DNA of 64,000 bases from Paludibacteraceae bacterium (GTDB taxonomy: Bacteria; Bacteroidota; Bacteroidia; Bacteroidales; Paludibacteraceae), in contig JAILLP010000011.1 of assembly GCA_024693065.1 (NCBI GenBank), positions 1-64,000 on the forward strand, written 5' to 3'. Position 1 is the first letter of the stretch. Each line of letters begins with the position of its first letter. This document shows, piece by piece, positions 1 through 7,338 of the stretch. Position numbers and translations under genes: made by a program. Below the pieces are notes generated by a model. The model saw nothing but the letters and a program-made list of their open reading frames with translations, was not told the DNA's origin and did no database searches.

Positions 1-1
1 C

Positions 2-2482
2 CCGGACAACTGGAGCCGCAAGCGCTACCAGGTAATCCGCTCGGTGTACGACGAGCCTATCTACGGCGAGTCGACGAACAACGAGATCTACCAGGCGTTC
101 GGCGAGGGCGGACAGCAACACTTGCGCAACCGCATCGCCACTACCCTCTACCAGGAGGTGTACGACGCTTCGCCGACGCACTACAGCCATGCGACGCACT
201 ACAGCTACGACATACACGGAAACGTCAGCACATTGGTGCATGACATCTACGGACTGAGGAACATCGGCCAGCGCTTCAAGCGGATAGACTATGACTACGA
301 CCTTGTGAGCGGCAAGGTGAACCGACTCGACTACCAGAAGGATAAGGCTGACGGCTACTCCCTCCGCTACGAGTACGATGCGGAGAACCGCCTGACGAGG
401 GTCCTCGCCAACTACCAAGGGGATGACGCATGGAACGAGCTCGCCCGCTACGAGTACTACCGCCACGGACCGCTGGCTCGCACAGTGCTGGGCACGAACC
501 TGCAGGGGGTGGACTACGCCTACACGCTGCAGGGCTGGACCAAGGGCGTGAACCTCTCGCAGGAGAGCGACACGGTCAAGGCGGACGTCTACGGCTATGA
601 GCTGCAGTACAACAACGAGGACTACAAGCCGATCGGCATAGCGAACCACCCTCAGGTGGACGACGGCGCGGCGAACCTCTACAACGGCAACATCGCCGCC
701 ATGCGGACGACCCTCACGCAGAACGTTCCGGCGAACGAAGGGAACCTGTTCGGGGCGCAGACGAGGCGCTTCGTCTACGACGAGCTGAACCGCCTGAAGG
801 CTTCGCAGGTGTTGGGGAGCGACCAGTACAAGACCTCCTACACCTACGACGCGAACGGCAACATCACCACCCTGACCCGCAACGACCAATCGGGTTCGGC
901 GATGGACAACCTGACGTACCACTACGCCACGGATGCGAAGGGCAACATCCTGAACAACCGTCTGCTGCACGTGAACGATGCGGTGAGAAACAACGCCACC
1001 ACGACGGACATCAAGGATCAGAACCAGAACGATGTTAGTTACGAACAGCAGAAGCCATCGACCCACAACTACGACTACGATGAGATAGGAAACCTCATCA
1101 AGGACAAGAGCGAGGAAATCGCCGAGATCAGTTGGACGGTGACGGGCAAGGTCTCCGACGTGATCCGCACTGCGGGCAGTCAGAAGCCCGACCTCCACTT
1201 CGACTACGACGCCATGGGCCAGCGCATTGCCAAGAAGGTCACCAACAAGAACACGACCGACGGTACGGACAAATTTGTGACCACTTACTACGTGCGTGAC
1301 CCGCAGGGTAACGTGTTGGCGGTGTATGAGCACAAACATGGAGAATCGGACAACGGCACCTTCACCCTCACCGAGCAGCATCTCTATGGAGCCGGTCGTC
1401 TCGGCATGAAGAAGCGTGATTTGGCGCTGAACGTCGCCAATGCGAGTGAACCCACACCTGTCACCCACTACGAGCTGACCAACCACCTCGGCAACGTGAT
1501 GGCGGTGATATCTGATAAGGCATCTGCTACAAACGAGCCTACCATCGTGAGCCTTTCTGATTACTATCCGTTTGGTATGACGGAGCCGGGAAGAAGTTAT
1601 GATGCGGGGTATAGATATGGATTCCAAGGGCAAGATAGAGAACGTGAATTGTGGGGAGGAGAAGCCTCATTCTTTACATACCGTATATCCGACAATCGGT
1701 TGGGAAGATTCTTCAGCGTCGATCCTTTGTCCTCGAAATTTCCATGGAATAGTTCTTATGCGTTTAGTGAGAATAGGTTGATTGATGGTGTGGAAATGGA
1801 AGGATTGGAATTCGCCCCGTTTTTCACTGCTTCTAATAGTGGTATGAATTGGTTGCGAATATCACGTATAAAAATATCTAGATCTCCGTTAACAAGACCT
1901 TCAGGACGTGTGGGTTGGAAACAATGGTTAAAACATGGGCAAGAGACTCACAAATGGTTTGAGGAACAGTGGGAACAAAAAGGATGGCAAACCGAGCAAC
2001 ATCTTGGTAGATCATGTCGTCCTGATGGGATAAAAATAAATGAACTCAATAGAACAGGAGCAATTAGAGAATTAAAACCCAATAATGCGGCAGGACGAGC
2101 AGCTGGAAGACAACAATTGATAAGGTATTTGGAAGCTGCGAAGAAATTGTATCCAGACATAAAAAAATGGTCTACGATATTAGAATTATATGAATCTGCT
2201 AAAACATTTTTTCTTGGAACACCAGAAGAAAGAATGTTAAAAGAGTATGATGATAATCCAGAGAATTTTGGTGGAATGTTTTACGAATTTAAAGAAGGAG
2301 ATACTATGGAAGATGTTGCTAATTCATTTTCTGTTCCTTTAGATTTCCTATATGAAATTAATGGTTTAAATAAAGACTCCAAAATTGAACCAGGACAAGA
2401 AATTTTGATTGATATATATGTGAAGGAACCAGAACCAGAAGAAGATCCAGGTTTTATTATGGAATACCCAACTGAAGCTTAG
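2..2482 (+). CDS. Rhs/YD-repeat polymorphic toxin, 5'-truncated by window edge; PD-(D/E)XK-like tip with LysM
   Basis: The reading frame is open to the left edge, so the true start lies outside the window. The first 530 or so residues are YD-type repeats (YDYD, YDANGN, YEYDAENRL) typical of Rhs proteins, which form a shell around a C-terminal toxin. The Rhs core ends near the GRFFSVDPLSSK motif. After it, at about base 1600, the DNA changes from GC-rich to AT-rich, the usual mark of an exchangeable toxin tip. The tip holds RPDG with Asp675 and ELK at residues 690-692 (numbered from base 2), followed by a helix with Gln and Tyr. This fits a restriction-endonuclease-fold nuclease. The last 45 residues look like a LysM peptidoglycan-binding domain (EGDTMEDVANSF, then PGQEILI). 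The presumed immunity gene starts 5 bases after the stop. The Rhs family is certain; the nuclease fold is inferred from motifs. Confidence 0.85.
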   Translation, partial: PDNWSRKRYQVIRSVYDEPIYGESTNNEIYQAFGEGGQQHLRNRIATTLYQEVYDASPTHYSHATHYSYDIHGNVSTLVHDIYGLRNIGQRFKRIDYDYDLVSGKVNRLDYQKDKADGYSLRYEYDAENRLTRVLANYQGDDAWNELARYEYYRHGPLARTVLGTNLQGVDYAYTLQGWTKGVNLSQESDTVKADVYGYELQYNNEDYKPIGIANHPQVDDGAANLYNGNIAAMRTTLTQNVPANEGNLFGAQTRRFVYDELNRLKASQVLGSDQYKTSYTYDANGNITTLTRNDQSGSAMDNLTYHYATDAKGNILNNRLLHVNDAVRNNATTTDIKDQNQNDVSYEQQKPSTHNYDYDEIGNLIKDKSEEIAEISWTVTGKVSDVIRTAGSQKPDLHFDYDAMGQRIAKKVTNKNTTDGTDKFVTTYYVRDPQGNVLAVYEHKHGESDNGTFTLTEQHLYGAGRLGMKKRDLALNVANASEPTPVTHYELTNHLGNVMAVISDKASATNEPTIVSLSDYYPFGMTEPGRSYDAGYRYGFQGQDRERELWGGEASFFTYRISDNRLGRFFSVDPLSSKFPWNSSYAFSENRLIDGVEMEGLEFAPFFTASNSGMNWLRISRIKISRSPLTRPSGRVGWKQWLKHGQETHKWFEEQWEQKGWQTEQHLGRSCRPDGIKINELNRTGAIRELKPNNAAGRAAGRQQLIRYLEAAKKLYPDIKKWSTILELYESAKTFFLGTPEERMLKEYDDNPENFGGMFYEFKEGDTMEDVANSFSVPLDFLYEINGLNKDSKIEPGQEILIDIYVKEPEPEEDPGFIMEYPTEA

Positions 2483-2486
2483 TATT

Positions 2487-2981
2487 ATGAGAGAAAAAAC
2501 GTTAAAAATTTTGAGTGTATACCTCAAAGCAAAAGGATTTAAGAAAAAGGGACAAGTATGGTATCTCTTAAACTTAAAGGGGTCTGTTGCTTTAATGATT
2601 GAATATCAAGGTTCATACCATTCTAGCGGGTTCTATTTGAATATTGGGTTGTACTTCCCTAAGTTGAATAACGAGGAAAAATTTGTTGTGCATAAAGGTT
2701 ATGACTGGCAAATTGAAGGTAGGTATAAAACCTATATGGATAAACTAGTCGGAACAGATAAATATGTAGGTGATTTAATCTCTTTTGAAGTGTCCGAAGA
2801 AGAGTTTTTCAACGAGATGGAACAGTTGAAAGAAAATTTAGACAAAATTTTAGAAATTATGATGAAGTGGTTGGATGTTGACTATTTCGTTGCAAATATG
2901 CCAAAGTTCATGCCGGTGAAGTTCTATCACAGAGAAGATTTCATTTCTTTAATAAAAAAAGACATCGATGCTACGTTATAA
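2487..2981 (+). CDS. Presumed immunity protein, DUF4304-like
   Basis: A 164-residue cytoplasmic protein without signal peptide or membrane segment, starting 5 bases after the Rhs toxin stop. The N-terminal pattern, a helix ending in GFKKKGQVWY followed by beta strands with YQGSYHSSGFYLNIG, resembles the DUF4304 family. That family is often found directly downstream of polymorphic toxins and is regarded as an immunity family. Its AT-rich composition matches the toxin tip and not the Rhs core. I infer that it binds and neutralises the nuclease-like tip of the preceding gene in the producing cell and its kin. The family assignment is from recognition of the pattern only. Confidence 0.65.
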   Translation: MREKTLKILSVYLKAKGFKKKGQVWYLLNLKGSVALMIEYQGSYHSSGFYLNIGLYFPKLNNEEKFVVHKGYDWQIEGRYKTYMDKLVGTDKYVGDLISFEVSEEEFFNEMEQLKENLDKILEIMMKWLDVDYFVANMPKFMPVKFYHREDFISLIKKDIDATL

Positions 2982-3030
2982 TTGGGACGAGTTCCAATGA
3001 GAGTATAATGTTGTTTTTTCTTTGATATTG

Positions 3031-3067
3031 TTACTAACTTAAGGGTATAATCCTTAATTTGGTTGTC
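3031..3067 (+). promoter_or_regulatory. Cassette boundary element 1: inverted repeat and promoter-like box before the second Rhs fragment
   Basis: TTAAGG at 3039-3044 and CCTTAA at 3052-3057 form an inverted repeat. TAATTTGG at 3055-3062 differs from the Bacteroidota -7 box TAnnTTTG by one base and lies about 20 bases from a weak -33 position. The ATG of the next cassette follows after only 5 bases, with no clear ribosome-binding site. Similar elements occur at 5081-5112 and 7152-7183. It may be a promoter giving a nearly leaderless transcript, a terminator of the immunity gene, or a recombination boundary. Confidence 0.4.
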
Positions 3068-4366
3068 ATGAAGAAAAATATATCCTACGACGCCATGGGT
3101 CAGCGCATCGCCAAGACGGTGACCAACAAAAACACGACCGACGGCACGGACAAGTTTGTGACAACCTACTACATGCGAGACCCGCAGGGCAACGTGCTGG
3201 CGGTGTACGAGCACAAACATGGAGAATCGGGCAACGGCACCTTCACCCTCACCGAGCAGCACCTCTATGGCGCCGGTCGTCTCGGCATGAAGAAGCGTGA
3301 TTTGGCGCTGAACGTCGCCAATGCGAGTGAATCCACACCTGTCACCCACTACGAGCTGACCAACCACCTCGGCAACGTGATGGCGGTGATCTCGGATAAG
3401 GCGTCCGATACAAACGAGCCTACCGTCGTGAGCCTTTCGGATTACTATCCGTATGGTATGACTGAGCCGGGAAGAAGTTGGAATGCTGGTGACTATCGCT
3501 TCGGATATACGGGACATGAGAAGGAGAGCGACTTGGCGGAAGGCGTTTACACTACTGAGTTCCGTTTGTTGGATACTAGGTTGGGTAGGTGGATGAGTGT
3601 GGATCCGCTGTTTGGGAAGTATGCTGGAATGAGTCCGTATAATTATTGTGAGGGGAATCCTGTTGTATACTGGGATTTGGATGGAAGAGAAAAACATTCG
3701 GAACATTATTTACCTCCAGAGCATCCTATGAAATGGTATATTAATAAATACAACACATTAAATGTAGATGGGTATATGAAAAGCGATGCAGATTTACGAG
3801 CAAAAAATGAACGACTTGAAGCAAGTGCTAAAGTGTATCCTGATCAAGACAATGTTTTTCATTTCATCTGCCATGGGAATAGGGAAAAAGTTATTTTGGA
3901 TGATAACAAAAGATATAATGCAAATGAATTCAATCTTTACATCACTTACAGCATACAAAGTGAGTTAATTGAAAGAAATTCTAAAGAAAAGAAAACTACA
4001 ATTATCTTCTTACATTCATGTAACACTGGAAACACCGATGGTCCTGGAAATTGTTTTGCTGCTGAACTTTCTTCTCTCGGAGACTATATTGTAATAGCGC
4101 CGTCGAAACCGATACATAGAACTGCTAGTGGAGAGGAAACAGTATATGAAAAAGGCAAAATTATTAATTCCGGTGGTTATTATAACGTTTTTTATAAAGG
4201 GGAACTTATTGAGAGTTATGGTGGTTATAAAGAGGAGGGGCTATTGGAAGGACTCTTCGGAGAAGATGTGGGAGAAGCTGTTAATATGCCAGAAAAATTA
4301 AAAAACTTCAATGTTGATGAAATAAAGAAAAAATATGAGGAAAAACACGGTGACAGTAATCAATAG
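3068..4366 (+). CDS. Orphan Rhs core-tip cassette with caspase-like cysteine peptidase tip
   Basis: A shortened Rhs protein of 432 residues. It starts MKKN and joins the Rhs core directly at YDAMGQRIAKTVTNKN, so nearly all YD repeats are missing. The ATG at 3068 is preferred over an upstream TTG at 3059. Core homology runs to the GRWMSVDPLFGK motif near residue 180. The AT-rich tip has FHFICHG with His269 and IIFLHSCNTG with Cys318, followed by FAAELSSL and a strand ending in IAPSKP. A His-Gly and a Cys after two hydrophobic strands is the layout of clan CD cysteine peptidases (caspase, gingipain, C80 families). I therefore infer a proteolytic toxin. Lacking the shell-forming repeats and a secretion N-terminus, it may be a silent donor for recombination with the upstream full-length gene, or act only inside the cell. 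Confidence 0.75.
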   Translation: MKKNISYDAMGQRIAKTVTNKNTTDGTDKFVTTYYMRDPQGNVLAVYEHKHGESGNGTFTLTEQHLYGAGRLGMKKRDLALNVANASESTPVTHYELTNHLGNVMAVISDKASDTNEPTVVSLSDYYPYGMTEPGRSWNAGDYRFGYTGHEKESDLAEGVYTTEFRLLDTRLGRWMSVDPLFGKYAGMSPYNYCEGNPVVYWDLDGREKHSEHYLPPEHPMKWYINKYNTLNVDGYMKSDADLRAKNERLEASAKVYPDQDNVFHFICHGNREKVILDDNKRYNANEFNLYITYSIQSELIERNSKEKKTTIIFLHSCNTGNTDGPGNCFAAELSSLGDYIVIAPSKPIHRTASGEETVYEKGKIINSGGYYNVFYKGELIESYGGYKEEGLLEGLFGEDVGEAVNMPEKLKNFNVDEIKKKYEEKHGDSNQ

Positions 4367-5018
4367 TATGGTTGTAGGTATTTTGTGTATATCCATTGGC
4401 TTTTATGCGGGAGGAAGAGTGGAACAGAAAATTAACAATGAAAAATGGGAGTTCTACAAAACCATTATAAGGGCAGATGATGATACTAGATATTTGGAAA
4501 CCATACGTAATAGTTCAGAAGCCATACAAAATAGTTCAGATAGTATTGGTATGTTTTGCTTGGCATTTTTAGAGGCTTCTATAAATGAAAAACCTAGTGC
4601 TTATTACGATGCATACGAATATAGTGATATCTTTGGCTTTAAAACAATATCGTTAAAATGTTTACAGAAAGGGGTTGAATACGATGATCCTAGATGTTTG
4701 GTTGAATATGCTTACTTATATAAAGAAATAGGGAAGATTGATTCATCTGTTGTTATGTTGAAAAGATATGGAAACAAGAAAACAAAAGACACCATGGTGT
4801 ATATAAGGCAGAAAGGAGGGAAAATGGTTATAGGCAAAATTGCTAATGTTAAAGAGTATCCACCATACCCAGGACTTTTTATATACACTTATGAGTTTGA
4901 AATTAATGGTGATATTTTTAGAGGCCGTTTGTTGGATGATAAATCGAGAATAATTGGTGACACAATAAAAATCATCTATGATTCTATAAGTCCCAACACT
5001 AATACTCCAATTATGTGA
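4335..5018 (+). CDS. Presumed immunity protein for the caspase-like tip, membrane-anchored
   Basis: A 227-residue protein whose start overlaps the end of the toxin gene by 32 bases in another frame, which suggests translational coupling. Residues 8-26 form one hydrophobic segment (MVVGILCISIGFYAGG), either a membrane anchor or an uncleaved signal. A helical middle part follows (SSEAIQNSSDSIG, CLQKGVEYDDPRCLVEYAYLYKEIG) that resembles a single TPR/Sel1-like unit. A beta-rich C-terminal third begins at about residue 160. No family is recognised. Position and AT-rich composition are the only evidence for immunity. If correct, its membrane location suggests that it blocks the peptidase at the inner membrane or periplasm. 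Confidence 0.55.
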   Translation: MRKNTVTVINSMVVGILCISIGFYAGGRVEQKINNEKWEFYKTIIRADDDTRYLETIRNSSEAIQNSSDSIGMFCLAFLEASINEKPSAYYDAYEYSDIFGFKTISLKCLQKGVEYDDPRCLVEYAYLYKEIGKIDSSVVMLKRYGNKKTKDTMVYIRQKGGKMVIGKIANVKEYPPYPGLFIYTYEFEINGDIFRGRLLDDKSRIIGDTIKIIYDSISPNTNTPIM

Positions 5019-5080
5019 AACGTATAATATAGAAGCTTTCCCAAAATCGAATGGGGTATAATCTTCCTATTTTAAAACCA

Positions 5081-5112
5081 TTTGCCAGCTTAAGAAAAAA
5101 ACTTTAATTTAG
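5081..5112 (+). promoter_or_regulatory. Cassette boundary element 2: promoter-like TTTG-N20-TAATTTAG with inverted repeat
   Basis: TTTG at 5081-5084 and TAATTTAG at 5105-5112 are 20 bases apart, close to the Bacteroidota promoter form TTTG-N19-TAnnTTTG with one mismatch. TTAAG at 5090-5094 and CTTTAA at 5102-5107 give a partial inverted repeat between the boxes. The same arrangement is found at 7152-7183 and partly at 3031-3067, so the element travels with the cassettes. Confidence 0.45.
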
Positions 5113-5160
5113 CAACCATAGGAAAACATTCATGGAAATATCATGGAAAGGCTTGCTTGT

Positions 5161-5171
5161 AAAAAAAAAAA
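5161..5171 (+). repeat. A11 homopolymer upstream of the third Rhs cassette
   Basis: Eleven adenines lie between two ATG codons (5132, with AGGAAA seven bases before it, and 5143) and the Rhs reading frame. As written, both ATG frames stop shortly after the tract. Loss of one A would join the 5132 frame to the Rhs frame; gain of one A would join the 5143 frame. Tracts of this length are prone to slippage, so expression may switch on and off. Confidence 0.6.
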
Positions 5172-5174
5172 TTA

Positions 5175-6548
5175 TTGTGCGTCAGTTGGACGGTGACGGG
5201 CAAGGTTTCTGATGTGATCCGCACCGAGGAGAGCAACAAGCCTAAGCTCCACTTCGACTACGACGCCATGGGCCAGCGCATCTCCAAGACGGTGACCAAC
5301 AAAAACGTCACCACGGGCGACAAGTTCGTGACCACCTACTACGTTCGCGACCCGCAGGGCAACGTGATGGCGGTGTATGAACACAAGCATGGAGACTCGG
5401 ACAACGGCACCTTCACCCTCGCCGAGCAGCATCTCTACGGAGCTGGCCGTCTCGGCATGAGGAAACGTGACTTGGCGCTGAACACGGGCAATGCGAATGA
5501 ATCACCTGCCACTTATTACGAGCTGACCAACCACCTCGGCAACGTGATGGCGGTGATTTCGGATGAGGCATCCACTGCAGCAGAACCTACGGTCGTTAGT
5601 TTGACGGATTATTATCCGTATGGTATGACGGAGCCGGGAAGGAGCTGGAATGCTGGTGCAGAGGGGTATAGGTATGGGTTTAACACACAGGAAAATGTTC
5701 CGGAATTGGGCGATGGGCATACAACAGCGCTTTATTGGGAGTATGATGGACGGTTGGGAAAACGATGGAATCTGGATCCGATAAGTAAAGAATATGAGTC
5801 CAATTATTCGGTACTGGGAAATTCTCCTTTATATGCTATTGATGTCTATGGCGCAGATAGTACTCTTTTTGGAGAAAATGGGATGATATTATGTCAGATA
5901 AGCAATGATAATGGAGCAACTAATGTCTGGTTTGAATTGAAAACTACTTTAAAAACAGAACAAATGTATGGACATATTAATTATAAAGATTCAAGTATGA
6001 AGGGATGGACAAATCCTATTTCCCCGGAAGATCGGGATGCTGCGATAAGATCGGCGACGAATTATCGGGATGAAAAATTATTATCATTTGGGTTCCGCCC
6101 AGAGCACCTCAGAAGCATGCAGAATAATATTAGAAGGGATGCTTTTGTCGAAATCCCCAATCAAGTATATGGAGATGTGTCATTAAATCATTTGAGTTCT
6201 AGGGAAAGTGAATATCCTGATGGTGATAGAGAGTTCGGATGGGATATGATTAGAGAGAATGGAGGGAAAAATTTTTCGCTTTATAGGACGATTGTTGGGC
6301 CTAAAATGGACCCTAAATCTGGCACATATGTTAGTGTTGATTATAGGCGTAACCATGCGCATCCAGCTGGAGAATTCTGGGCTCAACCACCTTCTTCAAC
6401 AGACATAAGAAATACAACTGAAGGTGTAATTCGTTATGTTTGGGCGTTAGGAAATCGAACACTATATATATTTGACAATACTGGTGTGCTTGCGACTATT
6501 CCATTTTCGTTTTATAAAAAAATAAATAATAATAAATATGATTGGTAA
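5175..6548 (+). CDS. Orphan Rhs core-tip cassette with JAMM/JAB-like metallopeptidase tip
   Basis: A shortened Rhs protein whose frame starts at a TTG directly behind the A11 tract; there is no in-frame ATG before the core, so the start is uncertain. The core begins at SWTVTGKVSDVIRT, slightly further upstream in the core than in the second cassette, and runs through GKRWNLDPISKEY. The AT-rich tip contains Glu353 (REFGW), His394-x-His396-Pro397 and Ser407-x-x-Asp410. This is the E / HxHP / SxxD pattern of JAMM/JAB zinc peptidases, seen also in DUF4329-type toxin tips. I infer a metal-dependent peptidase or isopeptidase toxin. The next gene overlaps the end by 11 bases. With no repeats and no good start codon, it may be a silent or phase-variable cassette. 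Confidence 0.7.
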   Translation: MCVSWTVTGKVSDVIRTEESNKPKLHFDYDAMGQRISKTVTNKNVTTGDKFVTTYYVRDPQGNVMAVYEHKHGDSDNGTFTLAEQHLYGAGRLGMRKRDLALNTGNANESPATYYELTNHLGNVMAVISDEASTAAEPTVVSLTDYYPYGMTEPGRSWNAGAEGYRYGFNTQENVPELGDGHTTALYWEYDGRLGKRWNLDPISKEYESNYSVLGNSPLYAIDVYGADSTLFGENGMILCQISNDNGATNVWFELKTTLKTEQMYGHINYKDSSMKGWTNPISPEDRDAAIRSATNYRDEKLLSFGFRPEHLRSMQNNIRRDAFVEIPNQVYGDVSLNHLSSRESEYPDGDREFGWDMIRENGGKNFSLYRTIVGPKMDPKSGTYVSVDYRRNHAHPAGEFWAQPPSSTDIRNTTEGVIRYVWALGNRTLYIFDNTGVLATIPFSFYKKINNNKYDW

Positions 6549-7128
6549 TGTCATAAAAACACTGATGTTTTTCCTGTCGTTTCTTCTGCTGGAGGGAAGT
6601 GATATGGTTTATGCGAAAGTCAGTGCGAAAAATTTATACACTGAAGCATTCACTCATTTTTTCGATGAGATTTTATACAATTGTTATGAAAAAGGTGACA
6701 CAATCTGTATTAAACAGGTGTTCGGCATAACGGATTTTTTCCCGAAAGAAATAAAAGGGCATCCAATTAGAATAGTTAACGAATTCGATTGTGAAAACAT
6801 TCCTAAAAACACGCACATCCAAGGTTTCACTTACTCTAAGAGTGAATCTGATAGTGGGACCATTCGTAGAGAGAATGTCTCCTACTATGTCCATCAGATT
6901 TACTATATATACCCAATGAGGATATCTTTTCTAAATGGCACCCTGAGGATTGATGTAGGAATAAGTGTCGCTTTATATTGGGAAGATGATAAAAAAGAAA
7001 TGCGGGATCCTAATGGGAATGATTTATATAGTATTTTATTCATGTATAACAAAGAGACAAATGACGTTGAGTACAGTGGAATGTCCAGTGGGTTATATAC
7101 TGGTCCTATTCCATGGATATTTAAATGA
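6538..7128 (+). CDS. Presumed immunity protein for the JAMM-like tip, exported
   Basis: A 196-residue protein with an N-terminal signal peptide (KTLMFFLSFLLLEGS, likely cleavage after VYA near residue 26), so the mature protein is periplasmic or outer-membrane facing. It overlaps the toxin gene by 11 bases. The rest is mixed alpha/beta with many Tyr residues (YYVHQIYYIYPMR) and no recognised domain. Immunity is inferred from position, overlap and shared AT-richness. An exported immunity protein would fit a toxin that acts in, or passes through, the periplasm. Confidence 0.55.
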   Translation: MIGNVIKTLMFFLSFLLLEGSDMVYAKVSAKNLYTEAFTHFFDEILYNCYEKGDTICIKQVFGITDFFPKEIKGHPIRIVNEFDCENIPKNTHIQGFTYSKSESDSGTIRRENVSYYVHQIYYIYPMRISFLNGTLRIDVGISVALYWEDDKKEMRDPNGNDLYSILFMYNKETNDVEYSGMSSGLYTGPIPWIFK

Positions 7129-7151
7129 AGATAACTCCTATTGTCGATTCA

Positions 7152-7183
7152 TTTGCCAAATTAAGGAATTCCCCTTAATTAGG
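7152..7183 (+). promoter_or_regulatory. Cassette boundary element 3: TTTG-N20-TAATTAGG with inverted repeat
   Basis: TTTG at 7152-7155, then TTAAGG at 7161-7166 and CCTTAA at 7173-7178 as an inverted repeat, then TAATTAGG at 7176-7183. An ATG for the Rhs remnant follows at 7189. It matches the element at 5081-5112 in order and spacing, although the downstream box has two mismatches to TAnnTTTG. Confidence 0.4.
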
Positions 7184-7188
7184 CATCC

Positions 7189-7240
7189 ATGAAGAAAAAC
7201 ATGACCTACGACGCCATGGGCCAGCGTGTCGCCAAGAAAG
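7189..7240 (+). pseudogene. Fourth Rhs core remnant
   Basis: The sequence reads MKKNMTYDAMGQRVAKKV, the same N-terminus and core entry as the cassette at 3068. Rhs similarity stops after 17 codons and the frame continues into unrelated sequence, ending at 7332 in the argG terminator. No tip or immunity gene follows. It is most likely the scar of a deleted cassette, or the 3' limit of the array. Confidence 0.75.
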
Positions 7241-7290
7241 TAATTCCATCATCACATATATTGTCTGACGTTATTGATTTGAATAGACAA

Positions 7291-7318
7291 AAAAAGGTGC
7301 GCCAAATGACGCACCTTT
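7291..7318. terminator. Bidirectional terminator between Rhs array and argG
   Basis: A perfect 10-base inverted repeat (AAAAGGTGCG / CGCACCTTTT) with an 8-base loop, flanked by A and T runs on both sides. It can end transcripts from the array on the plus strand and from argG on the minus strand. Confidence 0.85.
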
Positions 7319-7338
7319 TCTCTTATGGTTGATGTGGA

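Noticed and set aside
2927-3706. Minus-strand frame across the first immunity gene and second Rhs cassette
   Set aside because: It lies opposite clear Rhs core sequence and has no motif of its own.
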